64,000 nt of DNA, taken from Glandiceps talaboti (Eukaryota > Hemichordata > Enteropneusta > Spengelidae). Of the stretch, positions 1-13,700 are shown piece by piece. Below the pieces are notes generated by a model, which was given only the letters and a program-made list of their open reading frames with translations, ran no database searches and was not told the DNA's origin. The stretch spans positions 20,647,806-20,711,805 of the forward strand of contig NC_135567.1 in NCBI RefSeq assembly GCF_964340395.1, written 5' to 3'. A program made the position numbers and the translations under genes. Position 1 is the first letter of the stretch, and the number at the start of each line of letters is the position of its first letter.

Positions 1-149
1 CATGATAACAGAACCCCATGAATAGCATTGTGGGTAAACATGATAACAGAACCCCATGAATAGCATTGTGGGTAAACATGATAACAGAACCCCATGAATA
101 GCATTGTGGGTAAACAACAGAACCCCATGAATAGCATTGTGGGTAATTG
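1..149. repeat. 38-bp minisatellite, about 4 copies
   Basis: A 38-bp unit beginning CATGATAACAGAACCCCATG repeats at 1, 39 and 77, with a shortened fourth copy from about 116. It runs off the left edge, so its full size is unknown. Confidence 0.9.
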
Positions 150-432
150 TACTTGTACTTGTATTCATACTTGCAGTGTTTTCTACAGTAATTTGATTCA
201 CTTTGCCAGTGACAGTTTTGCTACATAGAATACTGCAGTAACTCACAGTTTTGCCAGGAATACACCACACTGGGGCACACATTTGATTCAGTTCTATCAA
301 ATTATATTGATCATTCTCTATTGACAGTGCAAAAGTTCATCAGAGTTTGGGAAACCTTTTGGATTAAAGTTTCATTGTGCCCATTCTGTTTTCACTTACG
401 TTTTAATGCTTTTAATGTTTCAATATTTTTAG

Positions 433-561
433 GTTATGTCGGGTGAAGCCAATGAATTGCTGCCAATCTTTAATTATGCCAGTTCAAAACATTACAAGAC
501 ACAAGTCTCCTCATCTGATTGGAGCTCTACACACAGTGGTCCTAGATCTCTCAGAATGTGA
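433..561 (+). CDS. Possible terminal coding exon of an unidentified upstream gene
   Basis: A pyrimidine-rich tract ending in TTTTTAG (432) is followed by 43 open codons and a TGA (559-561). The translated tail is mixed and hydrophilic, ending in a Ser/Thr-rich stretch (residues SSSDWSSTHSGPRSLRM), unlike the low-complexity translations nearby. No start is needed if this is a 3' terminal exon read in phase 0 from the acceptor. I do not recognise the family and see no other exon of the gene between 1 and 432. It could be a chance open stretch; the call rests only on the acceptor, composition and stop. Confidence 0.3.
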   Translation, partial: VMSGEANELLPIFNYASSKHYKTQVSSSDWSSTHSGPRSLRM

Positions 562-1208
562 AGATGTGATTGGTTGAATATGGAGCAATGATGTCAGTGC
601 AAAACCATATATGGAAGTCATTAGCATAAGCTTACCCATATAAGGAATTTGTCATTTTATGACCAAATATGGGGCTTTCATATTGTTATGTAAATGTTAT
701 TCAAAGCAAACAGATTAATGTCAAGTTGTTGACAGATTATTTGCTTGAATGGTTTCAATATTTTTTGTCTTCGATTTTACTCCATAAATTGAATATAACA
801 AAATATGCTGCAAATTCTTTTGAAATTTTTTTTTCTTTTTTAAGGACAGTAACTGACATTGCAATTTATTGTAACATAAAACAGTTGCCATAGTTTCATT
901 TATTGTTTTAATACTGTTAATTCCGTAATTGTGCAATTTCGGTTTAACAGCAAACTGTCACGTTTGATGAACCTTCAAATTAGTGAATAGAATTTTATGA
1001 ATATTCTAACAGAACAATCAATACAGCAATTTAAAGTGTAGAATGTTACAAAATGTTGTGTTTGAATGTTACAAAATGTAATGTTGAAATCACTCTATCT
1101 TTTGGCAATATTATTGAATCTGTTACAACAATATAGTGACCTGATGATACTCTGTTAACAGAGTGAAAACTAGCCAGAAGTTATAGAAACCCTGTGAGTT
1201 GAGTTTTA

Positions 1209-1570
1209 TTGATGTGTCACACCCTAGTCTGTAAGGTATGCCATAGAGGGCGCCCTCACACATTGGTGTGGCACACCATAGTCTGTAAGGTATGCCGTGA
1301 CAGGCGCCCTCACACATCGGTGTGTCACACCATAGTCTGTAAGGTATGCCGTGACAGGCGCCCTCACACATCGGTGTGTCACACCCTAGTCTGTAAGGTA
1401 TGCCGTGACAGGCGCCCTCACACATCGGTGTGTCACACCCTAGTCTGTAAGGTATGCCGTGACAGGCGCCCTCACACATTGGTGTGGCACACCATAGTCT
1501 GTAAGGTATGCCGTGACGGGGCGCCCTTACACATCAGTGAGTGGAACGTCATGACGTATCTTACAGTCTA
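1209..1570. repeat. 54-bp minisatellite built from one end of a short inverted-repeat element
   Basis: Six units of 54 bp start at about 1218, 1272, 1326, 1380, 1434 and 1488. Each contains CTGTAAGGTATGCC and GCGCCCTCACACAT. The right edge (GTCATGACGTATCTTACAGTCTAG, about 1548-1571) is the approximate reverse complement of the unit's start, so the array looks like a small TIR element whose left end was amplified. The period is divisible by three, which leaves meaningless long open frames on both strands. A solo relative lies at 16280-16348. Confidence 0.8.
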
Positions 1571-2275
1571 GTCACACCCTTTAAAAACTAGATTTGTAGA
1601 TTTGTACAGAGTTCCATGACTTATCAGGGAATGGGACATTATTCTGTTTAACTAACCTGTGATAAAATGAAGTGATAGTCAATAGCCCCCATGTACATGG
1701 CACGGAAAATCCTACTTTAGATCCATCCTGAATCTGTCTTGAAAGAGTCCTGACTTAGGACGGCTGTGACAGGTTTCCTAAAACCTGATGTGGGAATGCG
1801 ACGATAACCCAGAACAAAACAAACGAGACAAAATGATGGAAATAGAGGCAAATAAAGACATCTAGCCACTTTCACCACATCAGATTTTAATCAGATTATG
1901 AGAGAGTCTACCCAACAGTCTTGTACATAGTTTGTACATTGTAAATTTTAGTCATTCTGCCATGACCAATTAACCATTATCTTGCAATATCTAAGAGCAA
2001 TGTTGTGATGCGATATTTTTAAAGTTTTCATTCTGTTGAGGTATTTCAAACTTTCAGTGGCATATTTCAAACTTTCAGTGGCATATTTCAAAGTTTTAGT
2101 TTTGTGTAAATGATAGAATACTTATCGCCAGTATTTGTCATGAGTATACAACAAATTTCATTAAAATGAAAAATATGTTTTGTGGTAAGTCAAGGCGGTA
2201 CAAATTTCGGATCTTGTATCTGTTGCTACTGAGCAATTAGGGAGAACTAAATTAATTATTCCACCCAACTTTACC
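1571..2275. other. Non-coding stretch with one degenerate dispersed element
   Basis: No exon is visible. The part from about 1780 to 1905 (GATGGAAATAGAGGCAAATA, then ATCAGATTTTAATCAGATT) resembles the right arm of the foldback element at 28661-28845. A 24-bp unit (TTTCAAACTTTCAGTGGCATA) is doubled near 2044-2092. Confidence 0.5.
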
Positions 2276-2740
2276 ATTAAAGTGGCCATATGGTTAAGGG
2301 TTGGGTATTTATTTGGGATTTTTAAATTATTTATCATGGCAGCCTACTTGAAAAATTAATGTAAAACAATGTATGCCAAGTCCTTGTTTATAACTCAATA
2401 CATTGCAAACATAATGAATGTGTAAAATCTTTGTTATTGTAACTTTTAAAACATATTTGAGCTTTTAGCAATTTATTGAGTTACAAACATAGACTTGGTA
2501 TATGTTGTTTCACATTGAATTTCCCAGTAGAGTAGAATGTCATGATAAAATTGTTTTATTAATTAAAAAATCCAAAATAAATACCCAATCTTCATCCATA
2601 CGGCCACTTTAAGTTTCTAGCTGAAGATTAGGGATGTTGTTTCACATTGGTTTTTTTCAAGTATAAAATCATAGAGTTGTCTTCACCATTAATCCAAAAT
2701 AAAAACCCATTTTGTCATTCGTATGGCAACTTTAAAAGTT
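2276..2740. mobile_element. Long foldback (MITE-like) element plus partial third arm
   Basis: The left arm starts TTAAAGTGGCCATATGG and the right arm ends CCATACGGCCACTTTAA (about 2613). The arms pair, with substitutions and small gaps, over roughly 130 bp, including GGGTATTTATTTGGGATTTT against AAAATCCAAAATAAATACCC. A third, more diverged right arm follows at about 2630-2737. There is no coding capacity, so a non-autonomous inverted-repeat transposon is the likely origin. Confidence 0.7.
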
Positions 2741-4423
2741 TCTATTTTTAAATAAAGTACATTTAGTTATAATTCTGGCGTTGCTATAGCTCTCAAGTTG
2801 TGTTACTTGTTTTTATTAAGTATCCAAAATATTTAATGTACATCTGTTAAACTTGTTTTATAACCTAATTAGATTATATGATCATTGATATTTGCATATT
2901 AACCAACTCTTCAACCAATCAGAAAGCTGTAATTTTATTTCACTCAGTCATTAACCTATCACAGAGCTTGATTTTTTGGGTGATTATGTAACATTGTATT
3001 TTTCCTTTGTACAGTTCTAATTCATTCATTCATTTATGCATGACTTTTTTCTCCTTCAATTGTCATTTTACTGTATGTAGCATTCAGAAAAAAAAGTTCA
3101 AACTGTATAAATCATTTAAAGAGGAATCACAATAAAAAAATGCAATATACCATCCAAAGTGTGAAGTGTTATCTTTAGTCCCCAAACGGCAAAGGTCGAC
3201 GGGGGGCTACTACATTGGGCTCCATTGGTCTTTCACTGTGATTCAGATTTGCCCTGTTTTGAAGGCATTTTAAACGGGCTATCAAAAGCACACATACAGT
3301 TCGATAGTACGTTGATAAACGTCATTTTAATACAGAGAAGAAAAAAATCTACCTACCACACCTTTTCTAAAATTGAGCATAATCGCAACAACACAATTTT
3401 TTATACCCGGCTAACAATGCGTGTGCTCATATGAATCAATGACTCGATCAGACTCTAAGGGAGAATGTGGAAATCAAACGGTGCATGTCTACAAATCTCC
3501 AATTCCTGTACTACTGAGGTTGAAAAAATCATAAAATGCTATTCTGAATAAAATAAAACAGTCACCAAGATATGTTTCAATTACTTACACCTATAGTCCA
3601 TTTCACGTGTCTAGATCCTATACACTATCATTACAGTTTATACTTTCACTCGCTGTCTAGTCAAAGTTGTTGCTCTAGAAGTCCTGAAGTCCTGGGATGC
3701 AATTTAAATTCATCCACAGCCACCCACACAGTCATTAACATGATACTATGAATGCTTTTGTGTTCCATTACAATACTGAGAATAATTATAATGTTATTGG
3801 TTAGAAATTTGTGATTGATTAACATAGACATGATGTTAATGACTGAGAATAATTATAATTAAGATACCTTTTGGAACATAAAACGTTGCCGTACATGTGA
3901 AAGGTGGGGGCAGTTATGTAATGTCCAAATATGGTATATTTGTCAGCTCAGGATGCTACTTATACACTGTTTATGTGTCACTATAACAGCTGGGGGTTCA
4001 CTGATTGGATGAACAACTTTCTGTGCTGATCGATGGACTGGTTAGAAACCATGTTGGCATCCAGACTACCATGTCACAGACTATATAAATTCCATTCCTC
4101 AGTTTGTATTAAAGAGCAGTTCTTTTGACTGACTTTATTGAATAACTTAATAGAATAGAATCTGTTTTGCATGCTAAGAAACCTACATTTCTTCATTGGA
4201 TTTTCTGCAATAAATATTTGGTGTTAAAGAACAGACTTGTAAATATATAAACTTGAGTAATAATAGTTAACAAAAATAACAAATAAGGTTACATATAGAA
4301 TTGTAACTGGTATAAATGGAGAATATGGGTTACTTGTCCAACCAGTATGAAGGTATGACATGCAGGCCCTACTTATCAACATGTAGAATTGTCGAAGTTG
4401 AGGCAATGACATGCATTTTCTTT
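2741..4423. other. AT-rich intergenic DNA, no gene seen
   Basis: Short open frames here (for example 3225-3434, 69 codons) have no recognisable domain or splice context. No organised repeat was seen apart from short A/T runs. Confidence 0.5.
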
Positions 4424-4475
4424 TTGTTTGTTTGTTTGTTTGTGTGTGTGTGTGTTTGTTTGTTTGTTTGTTTAC
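4421..4475. repeat. (GTTT)n/(GT)n microsatellite
   Basis: GTTT tetranucleotides flank a short GT dinucleotide run. Confidence 0.9.
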
Positions 4476-4637
4476 TTGCTTGAGAGATTGTTTATTTGTT
4501 CTCCTAAGTATAACCAATCCATGCAAGACGTTTTGTTTAGGCTAGCTATGTTTCTTTTTGATGCTAGCTGGTTGGTGAACTATGATGACAGCGCCACCAT
4601 TGTCCAAGTTGCATAACAGCAAATTTTCCAGACTGCC

Positions 4638-4648
4638 TGCGCATGCGT
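4638..4648 (+). promoter_or_regulatory. NRF-1-like palindrome upstream of SHMT2
   Basis: TGCGCATGCGT matches the NRF-1 consensus YGCGCAYGCGCR except at the last positions. It lies 54 bp before the start codon. NRF-1 is known to drive many nuclear genes for mitochondrial proteins, which fits the downstream gene. Use of the site is inferred. Confidence 0.5.
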
Positions 4649-4701
4649 TACTACAAAAAAGACGTACGTCGATCACTTCTCTGGAGGTAGCTGTGAACAG
4701 T

Positions 4702-7700
4702 ATGGCACTGAAACGTCTGACACCGTTTTCGCTGAGATTGGTGAGTATTTATTTTTATTGAAGTAACGTCTACATTTTTGCAATATATTCCACAGTTTCG
4801 CCACACTTAAGCGTCATTTAAAACGAATTGCTTGAGTTATTATTACCCGCAATTATTTTACTCGCGGCGAGTACAGTGTCGAGTGTGTAAAAACTTTGAA
4901 TGACAACTCATTAATATCGTCAGCTAATGTCATTTCACATTTTATAACGTCTTGGCCGAAAAATCAACGAACGTTGTGAGCTTGTTGTCCGTGCAAAGGT
5001 CTTGTCAAGGACATGGCTGTCAGTCAACTTGTGTAGCATTGTTATGACCCATTCTTGGTCGACAAAAGTCAAAGGTCATGGCAATTCGGATTTATATAAT
5101 TTAGGTTGAAAATAAACCCCTGGACAAGTCGCACATAATAATAATTCACATAGAATATCATTTGTATTTAAAAATAATTGAAATATACTGTTTGTTTTAC
5201 AATTGTCCAATTAATAATTAACATAAATGCTTAATGCAGACCACTTTTTTCTTTTTTATTATTTTAATTTTTAGAGATATTTAGGTCGCAAAGAAACTTT
5301 TCTTTTAAAGTTATTTAATACATCCGTACTATGGTACATACAAGAAATCTATACTAATCCACATACAGACTTCATTTTAGAGTTACATTACCTTGAGGAG
5401 TTCCTTCCCAAGTTCCTTTTGCCTTGAAAATCTCATTTTTCCTACTACTAACAAAGTATGGTGTGTACAATCAGACATCTGTGAAGGGTAGTGCTATTAT
5501 TGTTATTGTTAGTGATGGTGGTTATACATATTGTTTGACATTTGTTGAAGAGTTCAATATCTTATCAAAGTTATATACAGGACTCGTCGTCACATTTCTG
5601 ATTTAAGTAAAGATTTACTCAATAAATTAAATTGATGTAGTTGTGAAAACAGTTGTTTGCCAGAGTTGAATAGAAACTGTAGTCTAGAGACTTGACCATC
5701 TGATACGACATACTGGCTGGACGACATTTTCAAGCCGGCCAGATAGCTAAGTCTATGCTAAAGAAGTCTGTCCAGAAGAAAAGAGTGGTCCTATGTATCC
5801 CTTACAGCTCCATTGATAAGATAACACTAATGTGAGAGCCAGGGATTGAATGTTTGGCCTTTAATTTGATTCATTGTTGTAAGACACAGTACTAGATATT
5901 ATCTATAGTCTCACTTATTGCTATTCTTCCAGTGCTAATACAGTGGACTCTACTCAGTCTGACTCTGTGATATGATATGATATGATATGATATGATATGA
6001 TATGATATGATATGATATGATATTTGTACCACATTGTCCATCATTTAGAGACTATCCATGACTTTCTAGATTCAAAGCCATGGATAGCCTCAAGACTACA
6101 CAGTCAGGTAACACTCAGTGATAGCCAATTTGATGTGCCACTGATGCACACAATTTCTAGTGACACACCAAAATTTAATGTTCCCCTATCTCTTACCATG
6201 TGGTGAGTGTGTCCTCTAAGCCAATTTGACATGCCACTGACACACCAAAATTTGTTGTTCCCCATGTGCCCTCTAAGCCAATTTGATGCACCACTGATAA
6301 GTGTAGTGGAAGAAATAACAGCTCTGGTTTGCAAGAATGGCCACTGATACACACAGTTTCTAGTAAGACACCATAATTTGGTGTTCCCTATCTCTTACTA
6401 TGTGGTGACTCACAAGAAATCCCAGTTTCTCTCTTTTTGTCTCACAACAACAAAACTTGGCTATCATTAGAGGACACACTGATATTGATATTGGACAGTT
6501 TAGTATACAAACAATGTAGCTGTGGTTTAAGAACCTGATAGGGCTGAACAACACACCCTGTCACATGTCATACAGTCTAATGGGGACCTTGGCTATTATT
6601 ACTGAGTTTCTGGTCTTGTGTTGGGGTCATCAACGGTGTCACAACATAATGAGGGTTGCAACTTATAAGTCAAGGTTACTTAGGTACTAATTTGTTATAA
6701 ATGAGGAAAGAAAAGTGACATATAGGAATTGAACCCATGTCCCCATAACACTAGTCAGAGTGCTCTAACCAGCTGAGCTAACTTACCAACTGGTAGATTC
6801 CATGAATTACTCCTGATATGTACTTTCTTTCCTCAAGGCAGTGATAGGAAGCCAACTCATTTTTGAAGCTTTGAATACTAATTATGTGGAAAATCACACA
6901 TTGTCACTCTCTGGCAGAACAATTCAATTCAAGCAATTTAATACATAAAGTGATAAAATAATCAATCTTTTTCAAAATCAATTGAAAAATATTCCTATTT
7001 CTCTTTACAATTGTTTCCTTTATAATAGTGAACTAATGAATTCAAGTGAACAATACATACTTAAAATATATTACAATGTTAGATAATGTTAGATAATGTT
7101 ACGAAAGTGACACTAGTAATTCATATAAGCACAGTCAGATCAGATCAGAGAGACTGTCATTTAGCATACTAAATGTTGATATGCATGCATGCATGTATCC
7201 ATTCAGATGTTAGATCAGGTGACTGGTGACCTCTATTCTGTTAGGGGTCAGGGGTCAACTCCATTGTGAATGCTTGAACAATGGTAGGAACTGTGTCAAC
7301 AGATGATGCAATCATTTTCACTTGTCTGGGTGTAGAAGAGTTTGAACTTTTTTAGCTCAGATAAAGTCTTGGTTTCATTGGTCTAAAAACAATGTATGGG
7401 CTCATTTTCTATAATCTCTCTCTCCAGGTATGGTCAAATGAACAAATTCTACCAATAATCTAGTTAAATCATAGACACTGTCTATGGTTAAATCATCTAC
7501 TGGGAAACGGAAAGAGTGAATGTCAACTTTCTCAATTTCACATGCATCATTAGGGCAGTAATTTCAAAAGCTCCAACGTAACAAAAACCCAACCCAAATT
7601 CTAAACTTTTCAAAAACTCAGACTAGATATTCTAAAACTGTTCTTTGAGTCTGTAATGAGAGAGAAAATCTAACCCAAAAATAATGACACTATAAATATT

Positions 7701-10700
7701 TATTAAACTTATTTCAATGCTAACAACTGGGTTACACGATTTGACCCCCTAACATTTTAGTATAATAGCTGACTCCCTAGCTCTATACTAATTCTACTTT
7801 AAAAAGCCAAAAATTATGACACAACAAGTTGAATAAATATTTTTCTTCTAACCAACAAACTGGGTTATATAATTTGACCCCTAAAAGCTGTATCCACCAA
7901 ATATAATTTTCTATTTATGTAAGAAATAATGACATGATATTATAACTTATTTAAATTATTTCTATTATAACAACCCCTTAACTCTAGGTAAAATAGTTGA
8001 CCCTCTAGCTGTATGATAATTCTATTTATGTAAGAAATAATGACATCGATAACTTATTTAAATTATTTCTATTCTAGCAACCCCTTAACTAAGTTAACAC
8101 TAGGTAAATTAGTTGACCCTCAATAATTCTATGTATGTAGAAAATAATCACATGGATAACTTATCTAAATTATTTCTATTCTATGTCATTTGTAAGAAAT
8201 TGAATTATCTGAGATGACTACATGCATGTAGTATGTTAGTCAGGATGCCAGGGTAGTATCTAAGTAAACTACTCGTAGCGATACCGTATAGGAACACAGG
8301 TACTTGTTTCCCGAGATATGTATCAGAATATTTCTATCAGAATACAATACAATGTCGATAATATTGACGTGTTTAGCCAATTGTATATGAAAGGGGTAAA
8401 ATTACACTTGCTTCTGTGATCGCACAAGTCCACTCACTGCAAGATAAAGACGCGGTGAGTGGACTTGCACGATCACAGAAGCAAGTGTAATTTTACCCCT
8501 TTCATATACAATTGGCTAAATACGTCAATATTATCAATATTATCGACATTGTATTGTATTCTGATAGAAATATTCTGATACATATCTCAGGAAACAATTG
8601 CCTATATATAGGAACCAGACTAGTAGTATATTTATTAAACTAACTTGCTTTTAGTGATGATTAAAGGGAGACAGGTATGAATTATTCTAAGATGAACTAA
8701 CCTCAATTAATACCCCAGCTGTGTATGTTTTGTACATTTACATAATCTAATGTCATTAATACAAGTTTTTATGACTATGGAAATTCACACAAAATGTGAA
8801 TTTTGATCTTGCATCATATAAATTAAATTTACATAGTTCATGTAGATAACAATGCTGAGGAATAGTGCATGTACAGTATATGTGTTTAGTTCCTCACTTT
8901 GTTTCCCAGAATGCCTCAGCCTAAAACAAATCAGACCATATTAACCTAGATTTAAGTAGTGACTGAAATAACATGTACTTATTATTAATATAGGCAATGG
9001 ATCTATAGAACCTTACTTTATCCTATATTTTACACTTAAAATCTCATTTAAATTGTAATTAATTTATGCACAAATTTTAGCGTCTACATGTACTTGTATA
9101 AGTAGATGTTTTTAGTACACTATAAAATAATCTTTGTTGAATGTTTGCTTTTATCAACACAATGTGGGGTAGGGGTCAATAAAATGTACATTTGTGTTAC
9201 ATTTTACTCATAAATATATCACTTTATATTCTAATTATAGTGTAGAAAATCTAAGTGGCTAGATGTACAGATAGATTGTTTTTAAATATTCAAAAGTCTT
9301 TGGGGTTTTTTTTGTGTGCTTTTATCATTGTATATGGTGAAGATTAAATAAATCTACCTTTATTGTGGTATATTTTACCCATAAATATTGTTTTACATTT
9401 TAATTATAGTATGGAAAATCTAAGTGGCTAGATGTACAGATAAATTTTTTTAAGTATTCAGAAGTCTTTTTTTTGTGCTTTTATCATTGTATATGGTTAA
9501 GGTTTAATAAACCTATGCTTATTGTGGTATATTTTACTCATAAATATCGTTTTATATTCTAATTATATTGTGGAAAATTTAAGTGGCTAGATGTACAGAT
9601 AGATTGTTTTAGTATTCAACAGTCTTTGGGTTTTTTTGTACTTATACTTGTACATGTACATACCAGTATAGTGTATTTGATATGCTGAAATGTGTCAACT
9701 GACTCTATTCTATTGATGAATATAACCAGCATCCACACTGAATGTACATTTTAAAAATACAATGAAATAGTAACAACTTCATAGAAATGTAAAATTGTTA
9801 GACACAACACAAATATATGTACATGTACATATAGCGTAATTGATATGCTGAAATCTATCGATTGACTCTGCATTTTGTTCGTATGTTTTAACATAGCAAC
9901 TTCATAGAAATGTAACATTGGTAATTAATGCATCACAAATACATGTACATGTACATATTATCATATAGCATATTTGATATGCTGAAATCTATCAATTGAC
10001 TCTGCATTTTGTTCGTATGTTTTAACTTAGCAACTTCATAGAAATGTAACATTGGTAATTGATGCATCACAAATACATGTACTTATAGCGTATTTGATAT
10101 GCTGAAATTTGTCAATTGACGTATTGATGAGTATATTAAACTCAGCTTCTGCACTGAATGTTACATGTCATACATTTTACACTCTTAAAAGAAGTAATTT
10201 GACACTACCATTATAGAGCACACCTGAACCAGTTGTAATAGTTACTGCTATTTCTAGACTGACTTGAAGTTATCAGTAAACATTAAATCTACATTGACAG
10301 TCATTCATGCCAATGAGATTGTGTGATGGAGGTTTTTATACACTCTTTAACAGACTTCATCTCATAGCCATTAGCATTTGAAGTGTACACATCGTTTCAT
10401 CTCATGTTTAAGACTTCATCTCATAGCTAATGCATTTGAAGCGTACACATCGTCTAGTCTCATGTTTAAGACTTCAACCTAAAGCTGTTAGCCTTTTAAG
10501 CATACACATACATGTAGTTTCTATGTTTAAGACTTCATCTCATAGCTATTAGCATTTTAAGCGTACACATAGTTTCCATGTTTAAGACTTCACCTCATAG
10601 TAGCATTTTAAGCGTACACATAGTTTCTATGTTTAAGACTTCATCTCATAGCTATTAGCATTTTAAGCGTACACATAGTTTCCATGTTTAAGACTTCACC

Positions 10701-13700
10701 TCATAGTAGCATTTTAAGCGTACACATTGTGTAGTCTCATGTTTAAGACTTCACCTCATAGTAGCATTTTAAGCGTACACATAGTTTCCATGTTTAAGAC
10801 TTCACCTCATAGTAGCATTTTAAGCGTACACATAGTTTCCATGTTTAAGACTTCACCTCATACGGCGATAGGAGTCTGATTGTGTGGTTTACCGCCGAAC
10901 ACATGTCATGATGAAGTTGATCCAAGCTATTTTCAAAACAAATGTCAAACGAAAGTACATAACATTCATGTGAACTTTGATCTGACAGTGTTGCAGTGCA
11001 AAAGCCAGTGGTGATCAAATGAACCAGATACGATGTGATTGTTTGTAATTTTTAGGGCATATTGTCTGATTTGTAGAGTGTATCAGTCATATCATGTAAA
11101 TAAGGACAGTGAAAAATGTGTCACCAACAGTTTCACCAAATCAAATTTTTCATAACCAGCTAGAATTTTTATTCGCATTTGGCGACTTGGCGAATCCGGT
11201 AGCGGGAGCCCTGCCAAAGCTATTAGCATTGTAAGCGTACATCATAGTTTCTATGTTTAAAACTTCATCACAAAGCTATTAGCCTTTTAAGCGTACATGT
11301 ACATCTGGTGTAGTCCTGTGTTTTAATACACAATTTAAAAGACTTCTGCCATAGTTAATGTGTTTTAGCTTAGTGAGGGACTGAATGGTGGATTTTATGC
11401 TGACATGTAACTACACTAAATATGAAGTAAAAAGTATGTCATTGACAGCGTGATCTATCAATATACAGAACTAAAGGAATGAATTATGGGTTTGCTACTT
11501 CCTTATAACTGTGTGTCTACAATTAATGTATACCTTTATGATGGGATTACCGTAGATCTTTGAGGTGATCTCAACTGATTTATACCCTGAAAATAATAGT
11601 TATTTATACTTATACATGTACATGCCACAAAAGTGATGTACAGTGAGGGACTCTATACACCTTTGTATTTAGAGATTAAAAGTCAATCTATGAGGTGATT
11701 TTCATGACAACTTTATACATTTGATGAAATTAAGACATACATGTATGCCACAAATAATTCATAGTCATGTATACATTAAGGATTTAGAGATTACAGTGAG
11801 ATGACTTCACAACAGATTTATACCCTAGTGATGGAATTTATATAGTGTATATGTCACAAAAGTAATGTACAGTGAGAGAGATTCTATATATACATATTAT
11901 GTAGAGATTTAATACCATGGATCTCTGAGATGACTTCACAACAGATATATACCCTAGTGATGCAATTTATACCATGTACTATATGTCACAAAAGTAATGT
12001 ACAGTGAGAGATTTTGTACACCTAGTATGTAGAGATTACCATGGTCCATGGTAATCCATTGGATCTCTAAGATGACCTCACAACAGAGCTATACCCTGGT
12101 GATGAAATTTATACATGTGTATATGCCACAAAAATAATGAGAGATTCTGTACACCTAGTATGTACAGATTACCGTGGATCTCCGAGATGACTTCACAATA
12201 GAGCTATACCCTAGTGATGGAATTTATACCATGTGTATGCCACAAAAATAATGAGAGCGATTCTATACACTTAAGTATGTAGAGATTACTGTGGATCTCT
12301 CAGATGACTTCACAACAGATATATACCCTAGTGATGAAATTTATACCATGTGTATATGTCACAAAAGTAATATACAATGAGAGATTTTATAACACACATA
12401 GTACATGTATGTAGAGATTGAAGTGATCTGTGAGATGACTTCACAACAAATTCATAAAGTAAAGATAAAATGTAAGCTTGTACCCTAAATTTACACTATC
12501 AATTGTTCGAACATGTTGTTATCAATGAGTGATCTTGTGTTGTATCCAGTGAATCCATCAACTCCAATGACTTTAGGTATGTACCGCATAATGGTTAGGA
12601 CTCATAGGTTTCCATTCAGTCCCAGTTTTGATATTTAGTAAATTATAGCTTTATAGTTGATAAATGATGGGTTTTATACTGTCTCCTACTGTGTGTAATT
12701 AGTGAATCAAACAGTGCACATCTGATGTACATGTGATTGTCCCTTGATCCCTTTATGACTAAGTCACTTACTTGAGATTAGGGTGGATCTGTGAGATGAT
12801 CTCATAACAGATTTAGAGTGTAGATAAAATGTACATATCTGCCATAAATTTACACTATCCACTAAATATTAATTCGTAGCGTATTTAATAAATTATGGGT
12901 TCTATATTTTCTTTTACTGTGAATCACATTCAACGTACTTTAATTTAGAGATTAAAATGGATCTGTGAGGTAATCTCACAAACATATTTATACCTGAATA
13001 TTAAATTTACACATACAGTGTACATGTACATGTAATGCCACTAAAGTGTGCTAATGTACAGTCAATGTATTTGTACATGTAATTGTAATGCCACTAAAAT
13101 ATGGTAATGTACAGTCAATGTATTTGTCTAGACTATGATTGAAGTTTAGTGAGGGAATGACTCAGAGTATTTTATACTGTGTGTAATTAATCAATCATGT
13201 ACTGTCACTTTTAGATATTATCCCCAATATTTTCATTCATTCAGTCAGGAAAAATACAAGTGACCTAAGGGGTATAGCTAATGTTTTGTAGTGGACAACA
13301 GTTTTTTGTGTCGGCTATTTTACCGTAGATGAATGCTGGATGGGGGCCATCCACTGCCGTCTACCGTGAAGAAGTCTGACTCCATGCATGTATTGTATGC
13401 CACAGAAATGATGCACAATGAGGGATTTTATGTATACATTTATATACATTCATATAATTTAGTTAAGGATTAAATTTTAAGTGAATAGGTGAGGTGATGT
13501 CAGAACAGATTTATACTTGAATATTAAATTTACAAATATATCACAAAAATAATCTGCAATTATGGATTCTAGTCACGATTATGATTTATCAACAGATTAA
13601 ATTTAAAGTGAATCTGTGAAGTGATCTCAGAACCAATTAAAACCCAAAGTAACAAATTAACACATATACAGTCGTGTGTGATAGGAATAGATAGATTTTG

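Noticed and set aside
1123-1571. Repetitive Cys-rich peptides of about 120 aa on both strands
   Set aside because: Artefact of the 54-bp array; no start or splice context.
6715-6805. Functional tRNA gene on the minus strand
   Set aside because: A and B boxes are present, but the anticodon stem and acceptor stem do not pair; more likely a SINE head.
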